Source: Arion vulgaris
Taxonomy: Eukaryota; Mollusca; Gastropoda; Stylommatophora; Arionidae
NCBI GenBank assembly: GCA_020796225.1
Contig: CM036753.1
Span: 81,221,941 to 81,285,940, forward strand
Direction: 5' to 3'
DNA: 64,000 nucleotides
Below are positions 47,201 to 57,053 of this stretch, one piece after another. The notes under the pieces are model-generated. The model was not told the origin of the DNA, made no database searches, and worked only from the letters and a program-made list of their open reading frames with translations. The stretch's first letter is position 1; each line of letters starts with the position of its first letter. A program made the translations under genes and the position numbers.

Positions 47201-50200
47201 CCCTTTGTGTATACATGAGGACACCTGTTGTTTGGGAAGTGTTCCTCTATGTATTCAGTAGCCAGGAATTTTCTTTCTTTGCTTGTCTGATGGTTTCTGT
47301 CTGCTATCCCTGCAATGTTTGCATTTAGCTCTTACAAATGTATTTCTTTCCATGTTTGTCCTGTGTTGCAATTTCCACCCATGATGATTGTTTGACTCAA
47401 GAAATGTGAAACTGAATAGTTAACTAAAGGTAATCAATCAAGTGTCATGCCTGCCGGCGTAGGCGATCATGACTCTCCACAACTTTCTTTGCTTGGTGCA
47501 TGTAATCAGTTCTGACGTCAATATTTTGTCAAACCATGATATCAGGTCATCCAACATCTTCTCCCTCTGTCTTCCACGATCTCTCCTTCGCTGAATTTTA
47601 CCTGTAGTCACCAAATGTTCTAAACCTTCTCTTTGCATTGTATGCCCGAAGAACCTTGATTGTTGGATTCTTATTCTTTTGATAAGGTCTCTTTGTGTGC
47701 AGGCCTGATTTAAAACCTCCACATTTGTTTTCTTTGCTGTCCATGGAATTTTCAACATTCTTCTGTAAAACCACATCTCTGTGGCTTCCAATGATCGTAT
47801 TGATTGTTTGTTCATTGTCCATGATTCGCTGCCATACATAAGTATTGGTTCAATATAGCATTGGAGTACTCGTTTTCACAATGTCATTGGTAGTGAGTTC
47901 ACGCATAGTGTGTTCTTCATTTTCATAAAAGCTGCTTTCGTTTGAGCTATTCTACTCCTAATCTCTGTTGTACATCTTCCATCTGATGTTAGGAATGTTC
48001 CTAGATACTTGAATCGATGGACTTGTTTCAGTGTTGTGTTATTTATTTTGATATTACATGTTGGTGTTTCTTGTTTCTTGGAGACAACCATAACCTCTGT
48101 TTTCTTTATATTCATGCTTAATCCTTTCTTTTCACTTTCTCTCACTAATATGTCTATCAGGTCTTGTAGATCTTGTTCATTTGTAGCCATGAGAATTGTG
48201 TCATCAGCGTATCTTATGTTGTTTATATTTTGTCCACCGACTGCTATTCCACTAAAGGTAAGCATCCATTAAATGAAAAAATATCATGTCTATGCTATTT
48301 TGTTTTTGTGCATGGAGTGGGCTGATTAAGAGACCTTGCGATCAGATTAGAGAAATGGTTACATGTTCAGGAACAACTGTGTAATCTTACAAAGATTATG
48401 GTCAGTTTTAGTCTTGTTAAAAGTATAATTGCCAACTGAAAAATACTGAATGACTTTGTTGGTGAGTCCCTAATTCGAAACGCTTTTTAGTGATAATAGC
48501 AACAGTTCAAGAATACTGCAGCAATCACCTATAGATTCCTTCTAAGTAGAAACATTCACAACTCAGGGAATTGAACACACCTGAGTCTTCAAGTCTCCTT
48601 AGTATGAAAAACTATAGAGACCATTCCAACACTACATGGGAAAAAAAAAGACAATTTTCTGACAGTTTTTAACAAGCAAACACTTCATAGAACTCCTATG
48701 TGTGACACACGTACCTCATCTAAGGAATCCAAAAACTGTTCTGCTATGTCAGCTTGCTGCTGTGATGAAAGCTTTGGTAACACACTATCTGGATCGAATA
48801 CTGAAGGCTGCAATATATTCACATTTATCTCTGAACTCAAAACTCTTGAAGTGACACACGGCCCAATGCTGCCTGGCAATGGAAATCTCTTATCCTGGGG
48901 ACCTAATGGACCTAGTAGGTTGTCTGGCCAAACAGTCTGAGATTCTATTAGAAGAGAGGAGCAACATTAGAAACTACATATAATGCAGTGTAACAAATGA
49001 CATGTAATGCATTTAAATTATCCGTAATTCACACTATAGCACTACCACCACTACTTTTATAGTAACCATAAAGTAATCATAAAATGCATCTCTTTAGAAA
49101 GTCATGAGTGAGGAGAATGTGAAGAACAATGAGGAATCATAAATTTTCTAGTATATGCCAAAAAAATGAATATCAACAATAAAGGGAAACAAATTGCATA
49201 AATGATTTACACAAAAATGTGAAACAATGACTTATGTATTTTTTAAATATCATCATCATGTGTCATGCTGGCTGGTGTAGGTGATCATGGATGTACATAA
49301 ATATTTGTCCTTGGTGCTGATTATCAGGTCGGATGTTGACACTCTTTCCTGTCAAGAAGCCAGGATGCTATCTCTGTGATCCTGTTTCTTCTACCACTGG
49401 TTTTACCAGTTGATAGATAGTTTCATTGATAGTTAACATATCTTCTGAAGATGTCATGAAATAGGTAAGGAGAACAAAGAGAAATCACTGCAATAGTAAC
49501 AACAAACAGTCTACCTATCGCTGTCCATATTCTAAGCCTAAGAAAGCCAACTTACTGTAGAAATAACATAATTGATAGAAAGAGTTATCAGGAAAACAAA
49601 TACAAAGAGATACTCAATTTAATGACAATGAATATGCGAATGTCAACAATATAGTTGACAGGAAATTCCCCTGGTACACATTTGTGAAAATAAATTATCA
49701 ACTTAAACTGATCATGAATAATAAGAACTAAATTTTTCAAATAATATTACGTTTTCATTTTACTTTGTACTTTTATGTTTAAGCATACAAGATGATGGAT
49801 CTGTATATACTAACTTGCAGTTTCATCATCTGGTTCTATTGTATGAATATCAGAAGTATCGGTGGTTGAAGAAAATGCCCTGCACCTTATCACAGCTGAA
49901 CGTAGATTAGGCAAATATGTTACAACTCTGGAGCACTTCACTAGCTGAGAGAAAAAAAGAGAAGATCAGATTTTATGTTTTAGTGAAAACATGTAAATCT
50001 TTGTTGATACAACATGAGATGATCGATTTGTGTATAGTATTATTATACAAAAATATCATCAAACTGCAAGGGAATTCATTGGTAAACAACTGTAAAAATC
50101 TATGAACATGTTTGGTACAGTAAAATAATTTGCAGAACAAAGGCTGCAACTGTTGCTCACATTCAACTACCATTGTTGCACATCAGCTTGCAACTCTTGT

Positions 50201-52046
50201 TTACTTTGTGAAATAAAGGCCTGAAACTGTTTGATCAGGTTGCAAAACAAGAGATGCAACTGTTGCAAAACAAAAGACTATAACCATTGCTCGCAATCAA
50301 TTTCTATTTCAACATTTATTTTCCTATTTGCCCACAAGGTTTAGTTGCTTTGGCTTCTTATCTTACAATTGTTCCCACAGTATCTCTTTAACTTTAGCAT
50401 TTTGTACTATTTTTATCGAGCTAACACTTAAAGGACATGTTTATCTATACTGGTTAGTTGTTTTCTAAGATATTCCTATCCTAATGATTGAAATATTTGT
50501 TATATCTTGGACATACAATAGATTGGAAAGAATAGGAACGGCCAAACTGGATTTAACAATAGAATACAAACAATAACATCCAAAGGAATAAATAATAACA
50601 TATATACTAAGAGTGTTAAGGTGTTGTACGCCCATGTGTTGCTGGGGCCAGCAAGAGGAGCAAAGAATAGTAACACTGTGACCTACAAGGCATGTCATAA
50701 GAGGTGACTGAGGTAGGTGCCTAGGGAAGCTACCATAGTAAATAAAAAGTGTCACAGAAATCGGAGGTGCTGAAACATGTACTTGTAAGGGCATAACTGG
50801 CACAACGTATAATCACTCTTAAGCTCAGATCACATACAAATCACAAAGAGTGGTTTATCAAGTGGTCGATATGGAGCGCTCGAAGAAGAGGATGCTGTAT
50901 ATATTCATTATATCTCTGTGGCACAGAAACAATGGGAATAAAAAAGCATTTAGAGGATAAAACTGCAGAATTGTTCCTGGCAAGGCCCCTGTGAAGTGGT
51001 CAGACTAAATATGGCTTCCTGATCCTCCATGTTGGGACTAACAATTCCATCCTGTAAAACTCTTTATGTTACAGAACCAGCAACAAAGACACTACCTATG
51101 CATGGTCACGAAGGGATACAAGAGAATATGAAAACCATCATCTAAAAGAGACACTGAAGATGAATCAAACATGTGATATGCAAGAGACTAACTCTGTCAT
51201 GAAAACTGCATGGGATGAACACCAGAGAGCAAACAAAAACGTGAAAGACTCAAAATGACCTGGAGGAAAACAGTTTAGCAATAACTGAAAGAATCACAGC
51301 TGGAACGAAATAAGAAGATGGCCAAGAACAGTGAAGAATATCATGCATTTCAAGCAACAAAAAATTCACAGGCTAGAGGGAAAGGTTAAGTGCAAGCGGA
51401 CAAGAAGAAGAGGCCGATATTGTTGGAAGGGAAACATTAAGAGTTGAACAAAGAACAGAATAGCAGAATGCACCACCATGACAAAGAGAAGAAAGTGGTA
51501 AGAGATCCATTTCAGACAACTTTTGATGCAAAGATGGCACCTAATCACTCAATCAATAATTGCTACGGTCTTTATCTGATATAAGCTAAATTCATAGAAG
51601 GTCAGAAGTGTAGGCCTTTGTGCTATCTATTTGTAATGGTCACAAGCCTTAATATAACCAAAAACAATGTATCTCTGTGGTTGAAAATTGTGCACATCTT
51701 CAAAATAAGTCTCAATGTGCTCTGAGTCTAAATATTCCATTATCCTCTTGCAATTAAGTTCACTGCATGATCATGATCAACTTTTCATGTAATGTAAGAG
51801 GTAAAATTAGTTCTATCTTTTAGGTATCTCACAAAGTTATGATTTTTAAAAACTGTTACCAGTTCTGTCAAATTATTTTTCAGCTTGTTTAGACTAGAGT
51901 TAGTATTGAAGGTGATGGCTATACTTTATGCTGTGTGTTATTGTTAAGACTACTGAACATTTCTAACCAGTATTATTTATGTTTACACTTTTCTATTTAA
52001 GGACTCTCTTTTTATTCAGGTACACAGCACTTACTTTTGTCGCCAT
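41081..52046 (-). CDS. MMADHC: Complete MMADHC (CblD) gene, cobalamin trafficking protein, seven coding exons
   Basis: Coding exons from 5' to 3': 52046-52035, 49944-49815, 48944-48715, 46602-46506, 45155-45019, 43390-43304, 41278-41081. All have AG/GT borders and matching phases and total 891 bases, 296 residues plus TGA, the same length as human MMADHC. Recognised segments: KSQTVWPDN..GPLGPQDKRF (residues 48-67), SCPTLLRKEFRELFP (149-163), GYWADFIDPGSG (218-229), TLFETDERYRKLGFE (240-254) and DLGCCKVISHPVWGT (257-271). The N-terminus is basic (R/K-rich, few acids to residue 28), like a mitochondrial presequence. The family protein binds MMACHC and directs cobalamin to cytosolic methionine synthase or mitochondrial methylmalonyl-CoA mutase. 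The cysteine pair at 260-261 matches the cobalt-coordinating cysteine region. No frame lesion seen. Confidence 0.97.
41360..41530 (-). mobile_element. SINE family C fragment in MMADHC intron 6
   Basis: On + GGTATCCAAGAGAGGCTGGG .. GGAAAAATCTCATGCCGTGG .. ACGAAGCAAGTGCACTAACCA, the complemented head half of the 38300-38576 element. Confidence 0.6.
41830..42085 (+). mobile_element. SINE family C copy in MMADHC intron 6
   Basis: Direct orientation: TTAGTGCAGTAACTTCATGC and CCCAGGATCAAACTGGG (tRNA-like boxes), AAAAGTACCAGACAAACACT, GCGTGATGCTGACCTTATCA, CATATGCCTTATGGTATGAA-type tail. Its order is that of 38300-38576 reversed. Confidence 0.6.
42240..43225 (+). mobile_element. Degraded LINE in MMADHC intron 6, antisense to the gene
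   Basis: Frames in order: CRLSWFGHNMKIDGK; INTEKTETMVIGRQTETVSI (42426-42632); QTRYWDN then LANMKANLIKTIFLG (42629-42844); RRQYAKWFGHLMKMSEYRLP and RAEKDGVTASRTT (42960-43183). RT distal palm to tail, with many frame breaks. Confidence 0.65.
43304..43390 (-). CDS. MMADHC: MMADHC coding exon 6
   Basis: 87 bases, 29 codons, phase 0 at both ends: FIQGSLEICQAFEDSGYWAD then FIDPGSGKP. Donor CCT then GTAAGTTCT; acceptor TTGTTTAG. GYWADFID is a family signature. Confidence 0.96.
43900..44745 (+). mobile_element. LINE RNase H remnant split by a SINE (MMADHC intron 5)
   Basis: + frames: VAEKSGAYRTTTSGMRMEVM then AITAALHWL (43940-44040); a later frame has DRLSSTALIVGEIKMDKWES (44215-44275); the end TKIDVQLIQ is interrupted at 44329 and resumes at 44600 with QFKKLGVICCTSKTGCLSGK. 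The SINE between is a later insertion. Confidence 0.6.
44317..44599 (-). mobile_element. Complete SINE subfamily B with 12-bp target duplication
   Basis: The body 44329-44587 is flanked by AATTGATCCAGC (44317-44328, 44588-44599). Minus order: CACACGTGTGTCGCCGGG, GCAAAGAATAGTAACACTG, CATGTCGTAAGAGACGACA-like head, then a body with GCATAACTGGCACAACGTAC and CACAAAGAGTGGTTAACAAG, ending in GCGCTCAAGAAAAAGAAGAAG. Nested inside a LINE RNase H remnant. Confidence 0.88.
45019..45155 (-). CDS. MMADHC: MMADHC coding exon 5
   Basis: 137 bases: two bases completing the split Glu codon 157, then 45 codons FRELFPDRNIMEGDLTVVTI, SLKTVNDMTLWSSEVERERE, EMLEV. Acceptor ATTACTTTCAG, donor GTA then GTAAGTTAC. 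MTLWSSEVEREREEML aligns with the family MTVWSEEVEIEREVLL. Confidence 0.96.
45156..46505 (-). other. MMADHC intron 4
   Basis: 1.35 kb. I see no recognisable element; a short + frame at 46214-46486 has no domain and overlaps no splice signals. Confidence 0.5.
46506..46602 (-). CDS. MMADHC: MMADHC coding exon 4
   Basis: 97 bases: 32 codons IDVDFMDTTISSPTASDKME, YRAHSCPTLLRK plus the first base of a split codon. Acceptor CTACTGTCTCAG, donor AAAAG then GTATATGT. CPTLLRK corresponds to CPELLRK in vertebrates; the part before it is poorly conserved. Confidence 0.94.
46760..47030 (+). mobile_element. LINE 3'-end fragment (RTE-like) in MMADHC intron 3
   Basis: ENRCLQKKMNIK.NKFW, then WRYVRHALGRNDQRITKQAL then KWEAKGSRKK. 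Closest in-window relative is 35-255 on the other strand. Confidence 0.6.
47423..48261 (-). mobile_element. 5'-truncated LINE with RT YADD motif and 11-bp target duplication
   Basis: The body 47434-48250 is flanked by ACTAAAGGTAA (47423-47433, 48251-48261). The minus frame to 47876 has GGQNINNIRYADDTILMATN (the RT catalytic YADD) and HRFKYLGTFLTSDGRCTTEI. After one stop the frame to 47438 has MYGSESWTMNKQSIRSLEAT, FYRRMLKIPWTAKKTNVEVL, and ends AYAGRHDT and TGA. Few lesions, so fairly young. It is in the same strand as MMADHC, in intron 3. Confidence 0.9.
48715..48944 (-). CDS. MMADHC: MMADHC coding exon 3
   Basis: 230 bases: two bases completing Lys48, then 76 codons. SQTVWPDNLLGPLGPQDKRF, PLPGSIGP, and the end ADIAEQFLDSLDE; donor GAG then GTACGTGTG. 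Two acceptors are possible (CTTCTAATAG before AATCTCAG, or TCTCAG before ACTG); only the first keeps the frame with the previous exon, so I chose it. Confidence 0.95.
49258..49440 (-). mobile_element. LINE 3'-end fragment in MMADHC intron 2
   Basis: The + strand starts TGTCATGCTGGCTGGTGTAG, a diverged match of the 3' end of the 47434-48250 LINE (TGTCATGCCTGCCGGCGTAG). Short. Confidence 0.55.
49815..49944 (-). CDS. MMADHC: MMADHC coding exon 2 (mitochondrial leader)
   Basis: 130 bases, 43 codons plus one base: LVKCSRVVTYLPNLRSAVIR, CRAFSSTTDTSDIHTIEPDD, ETA. Acceptor TTTTTTTCTCTCAG, donor CAA then GTTAGTATA. Resembles vertebrate RARLVSYLPGFCSLVKRV. Six basic and no acidic residues in the first 20. 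Confidence 0.93.
50640..50895 (+). mobile_element. SINE subfamily B copy in MMADHC intron 1
   Basis: Starts GCCCATGTGTTGCTGGGGCC, then GAGCAAAGAATAGTAACACT, GGCATGTCATAAGAGGTGAC, GGGCATAACTGGCACAACGT, ACAAAGAGTGGTTTATCAAG and ends GCGCTCGAAGAAGAGG. Direct orientation of the 44329-44587 family. Target duplication not clear. Confidence 0.75.
51040..51560 (+). mobile_element. Degraded LINE tails in MMADHC intron 1
   Basis: Two LINE-tail-like segments: ERLKMTWRKTV.Q.LKESQL (about 51235-51300) and a distal piece about 51390-51540 with MHHHDKEKKVVRDPFQ. Frames broken, family not assigned. Confidence 0.4.
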
Positions 52047-52080
52047 TACACAAAAGGTGTCAACAAATCCGTTAAGCACT
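52035..52080 (-). CDS. MMADHC: MMADHC exon with start codon (MATK)
   Basis: ATGGCGACAAAA at 52046-52035 followed by donor GTAAGTGC. Upstream on the same strand a strong acceptor (TTTATATCATTTCAG) ends at 52081, so 52080-52047 is 5' UTR of an internal exon and a further 5' exon must exist. The start is chosen because it is the only ATG that joins in frame to the leader exon, and it gives the usual family length. Confidence 0.9.
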
Positions 52081-53477
52081 CTGAAATGATATAAAATTTT
52101 ATATTCGAGATTATACAACTAATGTACTGTTTATCTTCTTTGTATGTTTGTAAAGACTGGATAGAATTGACGGCAGTGCACTAAAGGCCCTATAATTGTT
52201 TGGCACCTTTCAGCACCTAGGTCTGTGCTCGATGGGTGTCATGGTCAGAGCGCTTAACAGTAGCTCTAGTGACAAATCAGAAGGCAGTCGGCAGAAATTG
52301 AAAGTATCTTTGAACCACTTTCTACTGGTGTGCAGAACCAGCAAACTAGTACTTAACTATGCCAACTCCAGTTGTACTTAAGTCGCTACAGTCCACGACC
52401 TGCACTACTTATTATTAAAGATAATGTTCAACTCATCTTTGCTAGCAGGTGTTTATAAAAATGAAACAACAAAAATATCCTACTTAACTCTACTTCACAA
52501 TAACGAAAACATTTTTAAAACATATTCTACAGCTACGATATTTATAACTAATTATGTGAATATATTATAAATAACAATTCAATTGCGAACATTTCATAAA
52601 CTTTATATTAAATGTTAGATGTTTATTTCTGATATATTCTGACATTCAAAAATATTTCTTAGCCCCCTACCCCATGCAAATACAGGCATCTTACATTGAA
52701 ATTTCATGCACAATTTTATAATTATTCTGACACATTCTTTAGATCATTGACTGATTCTGTATGTTTAGGTCTTTCATAAATTGAGACATTAAGTTAGGTT
52801 CTTTAATTGTGCATGCATTGGTAATGTTATTCTTCTCCCATATGCTTTGTTTATGATACTTAATTAACTACTTTGTATTCAGACAATGTAGTTTGACCAT
52901 ATAAACGATTATTATCATATTACCACTACTACTACTACAGCAAGGATTAAACATCCAACAATTTAGTAATCAAGCATGCCTCTCACAGAAATCACAGCAC
53001 ATAAAAAAAAGTTCCACTAATTTAACTCAATCCATATCACAAACCACTATAGTGGCGCAGAAATGTCCGTTAATAACACCCTCAGCCATTATAATAGCTA
53101 TTCACATAAAGCCACCTTCTCTTTGTTCTAAATCTTCCAAGTTTTTATCGTGGCAATGCATAGTAAAACAGATATATACAATTACTATAGTAGATGGTAT
53201 ATATTACTGTGATATTCAGTGGTGGCTCATCATTAAGGGTCAGTGGGACCTGGCCAAACCAAAAATTAATGTGTAACACATATTTATTATTTTATAAATT
53301 ACTAGCAGTTTTACCCGCTCTTCGCACGTGGAATTTAGTTTAAATCTGTTTGTAAAGTCCCTTAAAGACACATGCCACGTTGCCTCAAAATCGGCTTCTT
53401 CCCCATTAAAAACAATACGTTTTGTCTCCATGCTTGGTTTGAAAACTTTGTCGGTTGACCACATAAGATTAAAATGT

Positions 53478-53675
53478 CACTTATTCCGATTGCCAGTAAA
53501 ACCTGAAACAATAAAATTCTCGTTCCCGTGAAAGTTGAATTGTTTAAATCTAGTAATATTTCACCACTCTAAAGTTACATTTGTTATCCTTTTCTGCTGA
53601 TCTTCCGAGCCCACATAAACTCATTCCGACTGCCAGTAAAACCTGATACAATTGAATTCCAGTGAAAGTTGAAAA
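53478..53675 (+). repeat. Short diverged direct repeats
   Basis: TATTCCGATTGCCAGTAAAAC..CGTGAAAGTTGAATTG (53478-53540) recurs as CATTCCGACTGCCAGTAAAAC..CAGTGAAAGTTGAAA (53620-53675). The preceding TAGCAGTTTTACCCGCTCTTC (about 53300) resembles a motif common in dispersed invertebrate repeats. Confidence 0.5.
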
Positions 53676-54337
53676 ATAAAATTAGCAAATTAAATTTATT
53701 CACATTATTAACTTATCGACGTGTTTAAAAAAAAAATAATTGACCGAGTGTTTAAAAAATGTGGCAGAGCGTGAATCGAGCACATTGTCTACTGCAATGA
53801 AAGCTACCCTCTTGGCAAATTTCAAGTTCGTAGGATGTCCAGATATCTTCAAACAATTGGGACAGACATACAATGTAACTCAACTGATTCTTATATATGT
53901 ATAGATTTGTTCATAATTATTACTTTTAACATGATACTGATTAGCTTTGAAAGTTGAATTTATAATGTTCAAATATCAGATGCTGTCTGAAAATCAGTGT
54001 CTTTCCTCCCTAATTAGTATACTAAACTTTTTCAGCGCACGATCTTTAAGGGCCAGTAGTAATGTGGTCTATTTAGACCGTCTGTTAACATAGTAACTTC
54101 TGACCTCTCTCTCAGCTGGTTATTTAGTACAGACAATATGTGATTTTCATTCATTCAGTGGGGAAATTATTATGTGGCCAAGCCAGTGCAATTTAAAGGT
54201 GTTACAGTGCAATTAAACAGTGTTATTTCACTAAAAATTAGTCTGCGTGTGTAAATACCAAATGATATATAAAAATAATAGCAAATAATTAACTAGCCAT
54301 CATAGAATAGTTACGGTAATCACCAGTTCCATTGACA

Positions 54338-54766
54338 TACAGGCTGTTTGTAAAGTCTCATAATATTTCATATGTAGAACAAATGTGAAAAACAAAGTAC
54401 ATAAAGTCATCAAAAAATGTGTTCTGTAGTCAATTGTGGTGCAATATACAGTGAATGACTGTTGTCTGCTGGGGTAATTCTTTTCACTCAAACCATAATG
54501 GTGTTTTCAACTGAAGAAAGAATATTTGACATGAAGAAACATGTACAGACATATCTTGAAGCCTGTGGTGGATATTTCCAACATCTGCTATAATGAATAT
54601 TTCATTTGTTCTTTCTAGTTTACCAAGAACAACAGTAGACCATAACAGTAACTATTTTGACCAATTTCACTACTTTGTTTTAGCACATTTTTTTATGATG
54701 TCATGTACTTCATTTTTCAAGCTGGCCCATTTATGAAGTATTGTGAGACTTTACAAACACCCTGTA
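54338..54766 (+). mobile_element. Mariner/Tc1-type MITE with 32-bp inverted repeats
   Basis: The body 54340-54764 (425 bp) starts CAGGCTGTTTGTAAAGTC and ends with the inverse GACTTTACAAACACCCTG. The 32-bp ends differ at only three positions by my count and are flanked by TA on both sides (54338-54339, 54765-54766), the target of this superfamily. It contains a 31-codon frame listed separately. Confidence 0.85.
54498..54593 (+). pseudogene. Fused 31-codon transposase remnant inside the MITE
   Basis: ATG at 54498, TAA at 54591. MVFSTEERIFDMKKH looks like a transposase start, and YLEACGGYFQHLL like the conserved last residues (the GGxFxHLL end) of Tc1/IS630-type transposases. Full-length enzymes have roughly 340 residues, so an internal deletion appears to have joined the first and last codons in frame. 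Confidence 0.6.
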
Positions 54767-54772
54767 CATCTG

Positions 54773-55074
54773 TGTAAGACAATGTATGTTTGAGTAAAAG
54801 GGGCTGTGTAAGACAATGTATGTTCTAGTAAAAGGGGCTGTGTAAGACAATGTATGTTCGAGTAAAAGGGGCTGTGTAAGACAATGTATGTTCTAGTAAA
54901 AGGGGCTGTGTAAGACAATGTATGTTCTCGTAAAAGGGGCTGTGTAAGACAATGTATGTTCTAGTAAAAGGGGCTGTGTAAGACAATGTATGTTCTAGTA
55001 AAAGGGGCTGTGTAAGACAATGCATGTTCTAGTAAAAGGGGCTGTGTAAGACAATGTATGTTCTAGTAAAAGGG
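54773..55074 (+). repeat. Minisatellite, 34-bp unit, nine copies
   Basis: Unit GTAAGACAATGTATGTTCTA then GTAAAAGGGGCTGT. Copies differ at one or two positions (TTTGAG, TTCGAG, TTCTCG, TGCATG), so the array is recent. It abuts the right end of the MITE. Confidence 0.95.
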
Positions 55075-55504
55075 GATAATTTCCCGGAATAGACAAATAA
55101 TAGTAAATACTAAAATATAACCTAACTAAATTGCACTTAAAATATAACCTCGACTTATAACCATGATTTTTCCCAACATTTTTGTCTGGTCCCACCAACA
55201 ACAATTATCACGAGTCGCCACTTGTGATATTTACAGTAAACAATGCAAATACAAAATTTGTATCTGATAAAAATGCGAATATAAAAATGCTGGTATCCTA
55301 AAGCAATTGCGGTCGGAACTGTAACATTCATGGTATGGAAAAAGTTTAATTTGTTAAAGTATAGCAAAAATGGAAACTAAATTATCTGGAGTCTATCTCA
55401 TGACTGACAAGGATGACCCATAAATAGAAACTGGTGGTGAGCAACAGTTGTGTCCTTATACTCGACATAAAATTTAAAAAAACATAAGACAATGTTAACC
55501 CATA

Positions 55505-55652
55505 TTAACCCCTTTGCACTTCTGAGCAGATATACATACTGGCTCATTATATTTTTTTAAGATGTCATAAAGTTAGTATACTGCCTAATTTAGTATAGAT
55601 AACAAAATAAATGTGCTCGGGGATAAAATAAATTATGACATGAAAAGGTTAA
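55505..55652. mobile_element. Possible TTAA-flanked MITE
   Basis: Left TTAACCCCTTTGCAC, right CATGAAAAGGTTAA; only about the first ten terminal bases pair. 148 bp long, no coding. Ends of this kind are known in piggyBac-type MITEs, but the inverted repeat is weak. Confidence 0.4.
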
Positions 55653-56017
55653 GTGCTTTATCTTCTTCTTCTTTGCGATCGCTTTTTTGATGATTATACC
55701 GTTAGAGGCGTTCTTATGATGAAATCGACTGTAGTCTGGAGCTCATCTCTAGTGCCATGTAGTGTTGTAGCGCCAGCATTCCTTTCTTGGGAGGACATAC
55801 AGGGGGCAGTCTTGCAGGACATGTTCTGTGGTTTGTTCAGCGGAGCCACAGGGGCACAGAGGGGTTGGGGACAATCGCAGCCTGTGTAGGTGTTTGTTCT
55901 GTCTGTTATGACCTATCCTGAGTCGGAAGATGATAGTCTATCCTTGTCGGTCAAGTGTGTGGTAGTCATCATTGGATGGTGTAGGTTCTTTTCTAATGTC
56001 CATGATAAGTGCTTTAT
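55650..56017 (-). mobile_element. 5'-truncated LINE with 12-bp target duplication and (GAA)n tail
   Basis: The body 55662-56005 is flanked by TAAGTGCTTTAT (55650-55661, 56006-56017). The minus frame reads DYHTLDRQG, IIFRLRIGHNRQNKHLHRLR, LSPTPLCPCGSAEQTTEHVL, QDCPLY, the zinc-type C-x-C..H..C end of I/jockey-like LINEs, then GATCGCAAAGAAGAAGAAG. The tail is the same as the SINE A/B tails. Little decayed. Confidence 0.88.
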
Positions 56018-56084
56018 AATAATAGATACTTACATGAACAATCCAGGGTAAATATTAAAATATATAACTGGCAGTTTTACTATG

Positions 56085-56300
56085 GTAAAAGATCATAAAA
56101 TAGCTTGTCCTGAGCAGAACTTTGCCATACTAACAGTCCTTTGGAATTTCTCTCTCTCTCATGGGCCTGATGTCCTGCCTGTGCAGCTGTCATGCTCAAA
56201 TCATCAGTTACGTCCATCTTCTCTGTGGTCTTCCTCTCCTCTTTGCCGGGATGTTCCTTCTTAATTGTTTCCTCCTGTTGTAGTCAGGGGGGTATTCTTC
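56085..56300 (-). mobile_element. LINE 3'-end fragment (KFCSGQAI family)
   Basis: The minus strand ends REKFQRTVSMAKFCSGQAIL; upstream a basic RQRGEEDHREDG segment. Third copy of this tail in the window. Confidence 0.6.
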
Positions 56301-56509
56301 TTATCCTAAGGTCGGTCTTTATGAGATGTAGGTTTCTTTATTGGTCAGGATGGCCGTTTCTAGGAGTACATTCTTCTCAGTTTTGTTGTTGCATGCCGAT
56401 GTTGATTTGTGACAGTTTCTTCATGCCTCTATGATTACGACTATAAGTTGCCAGGTTTGGCTACTTCGTGGTTGATTCTGCAGACAGTTAATCTTCCTTG
56501 TTGTCTCAG

Positions 56510-56640
56510 TGTCCATTAGTAGTCTACGTTGTCCGTGGTCGATTAAAGCTTCCACAATATTTGGAGTCCATTAGTTCATGTGGTCCTTGGTCAGTCAGGA
56601 CTTCTACAATATTCAGAGTCCATTAGTCCATGTTGTTTAC
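56510..56640 (+). repeat. Two-copy direct repeat, about 60 bp
   Basis: GTCCATTAG..GTC..TGGTC.. CACAATATTTGGAGTCCATTAG and CTACAATATTCAGAGTCCATTAG. Confidence 0.5.
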
Positions 56641-56728
56641 CGTTATGTAGTTCCTTTCTTCATTATATGGGATTCCACATTCTTACACAGATGACATTCT
56701 AATTATAATATGACAAACGACACAGGAC

Positions 56729-57053
56729 TGTTACAACATAGTGAATGACTATCGTTTAGTTCCATTAATCCAATCTTTATTGATGTAATTTGGGCACAGA
56801 CATAAAACACGTCTTATCAGTAGTGGTGCCTATGTTGTCTCTCCTTATTTACTAGCAACCGTTACTAAATCGTCACTCTCTAACTACGCAAAACGTCATT
56901 GTCTCGTTTAGTGTTACCCTTCTGCTTAGAGAGTGTAAACACTAAGTCTGTTAATAAAATATCTAAATATATACAAACTACACACTAAAGCTAACTGTCT
57001 GGTTCCTCAGCTGCCACCTGGGGGAAGAGAAGAGAAACTGGCTAGCCACTACA
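56729..57053 (-). mobile_element. Possible solo LTR or LTR-retrotransposon end
   Basis: The minus strand begins TGTAGTGGCTAGCC right after a purine run (CAGGGGG), has CAATAAAGATTGG as a possible polyadenylation site, and ends GTTGTAACA. About 325 bp. No second LTR was identified; upstream (57054-57350) there is a moderately GC-rich stretch with a repeated TCACNACACGTCGTTNAANGT motif. Speculative. Confidence 0.3.
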
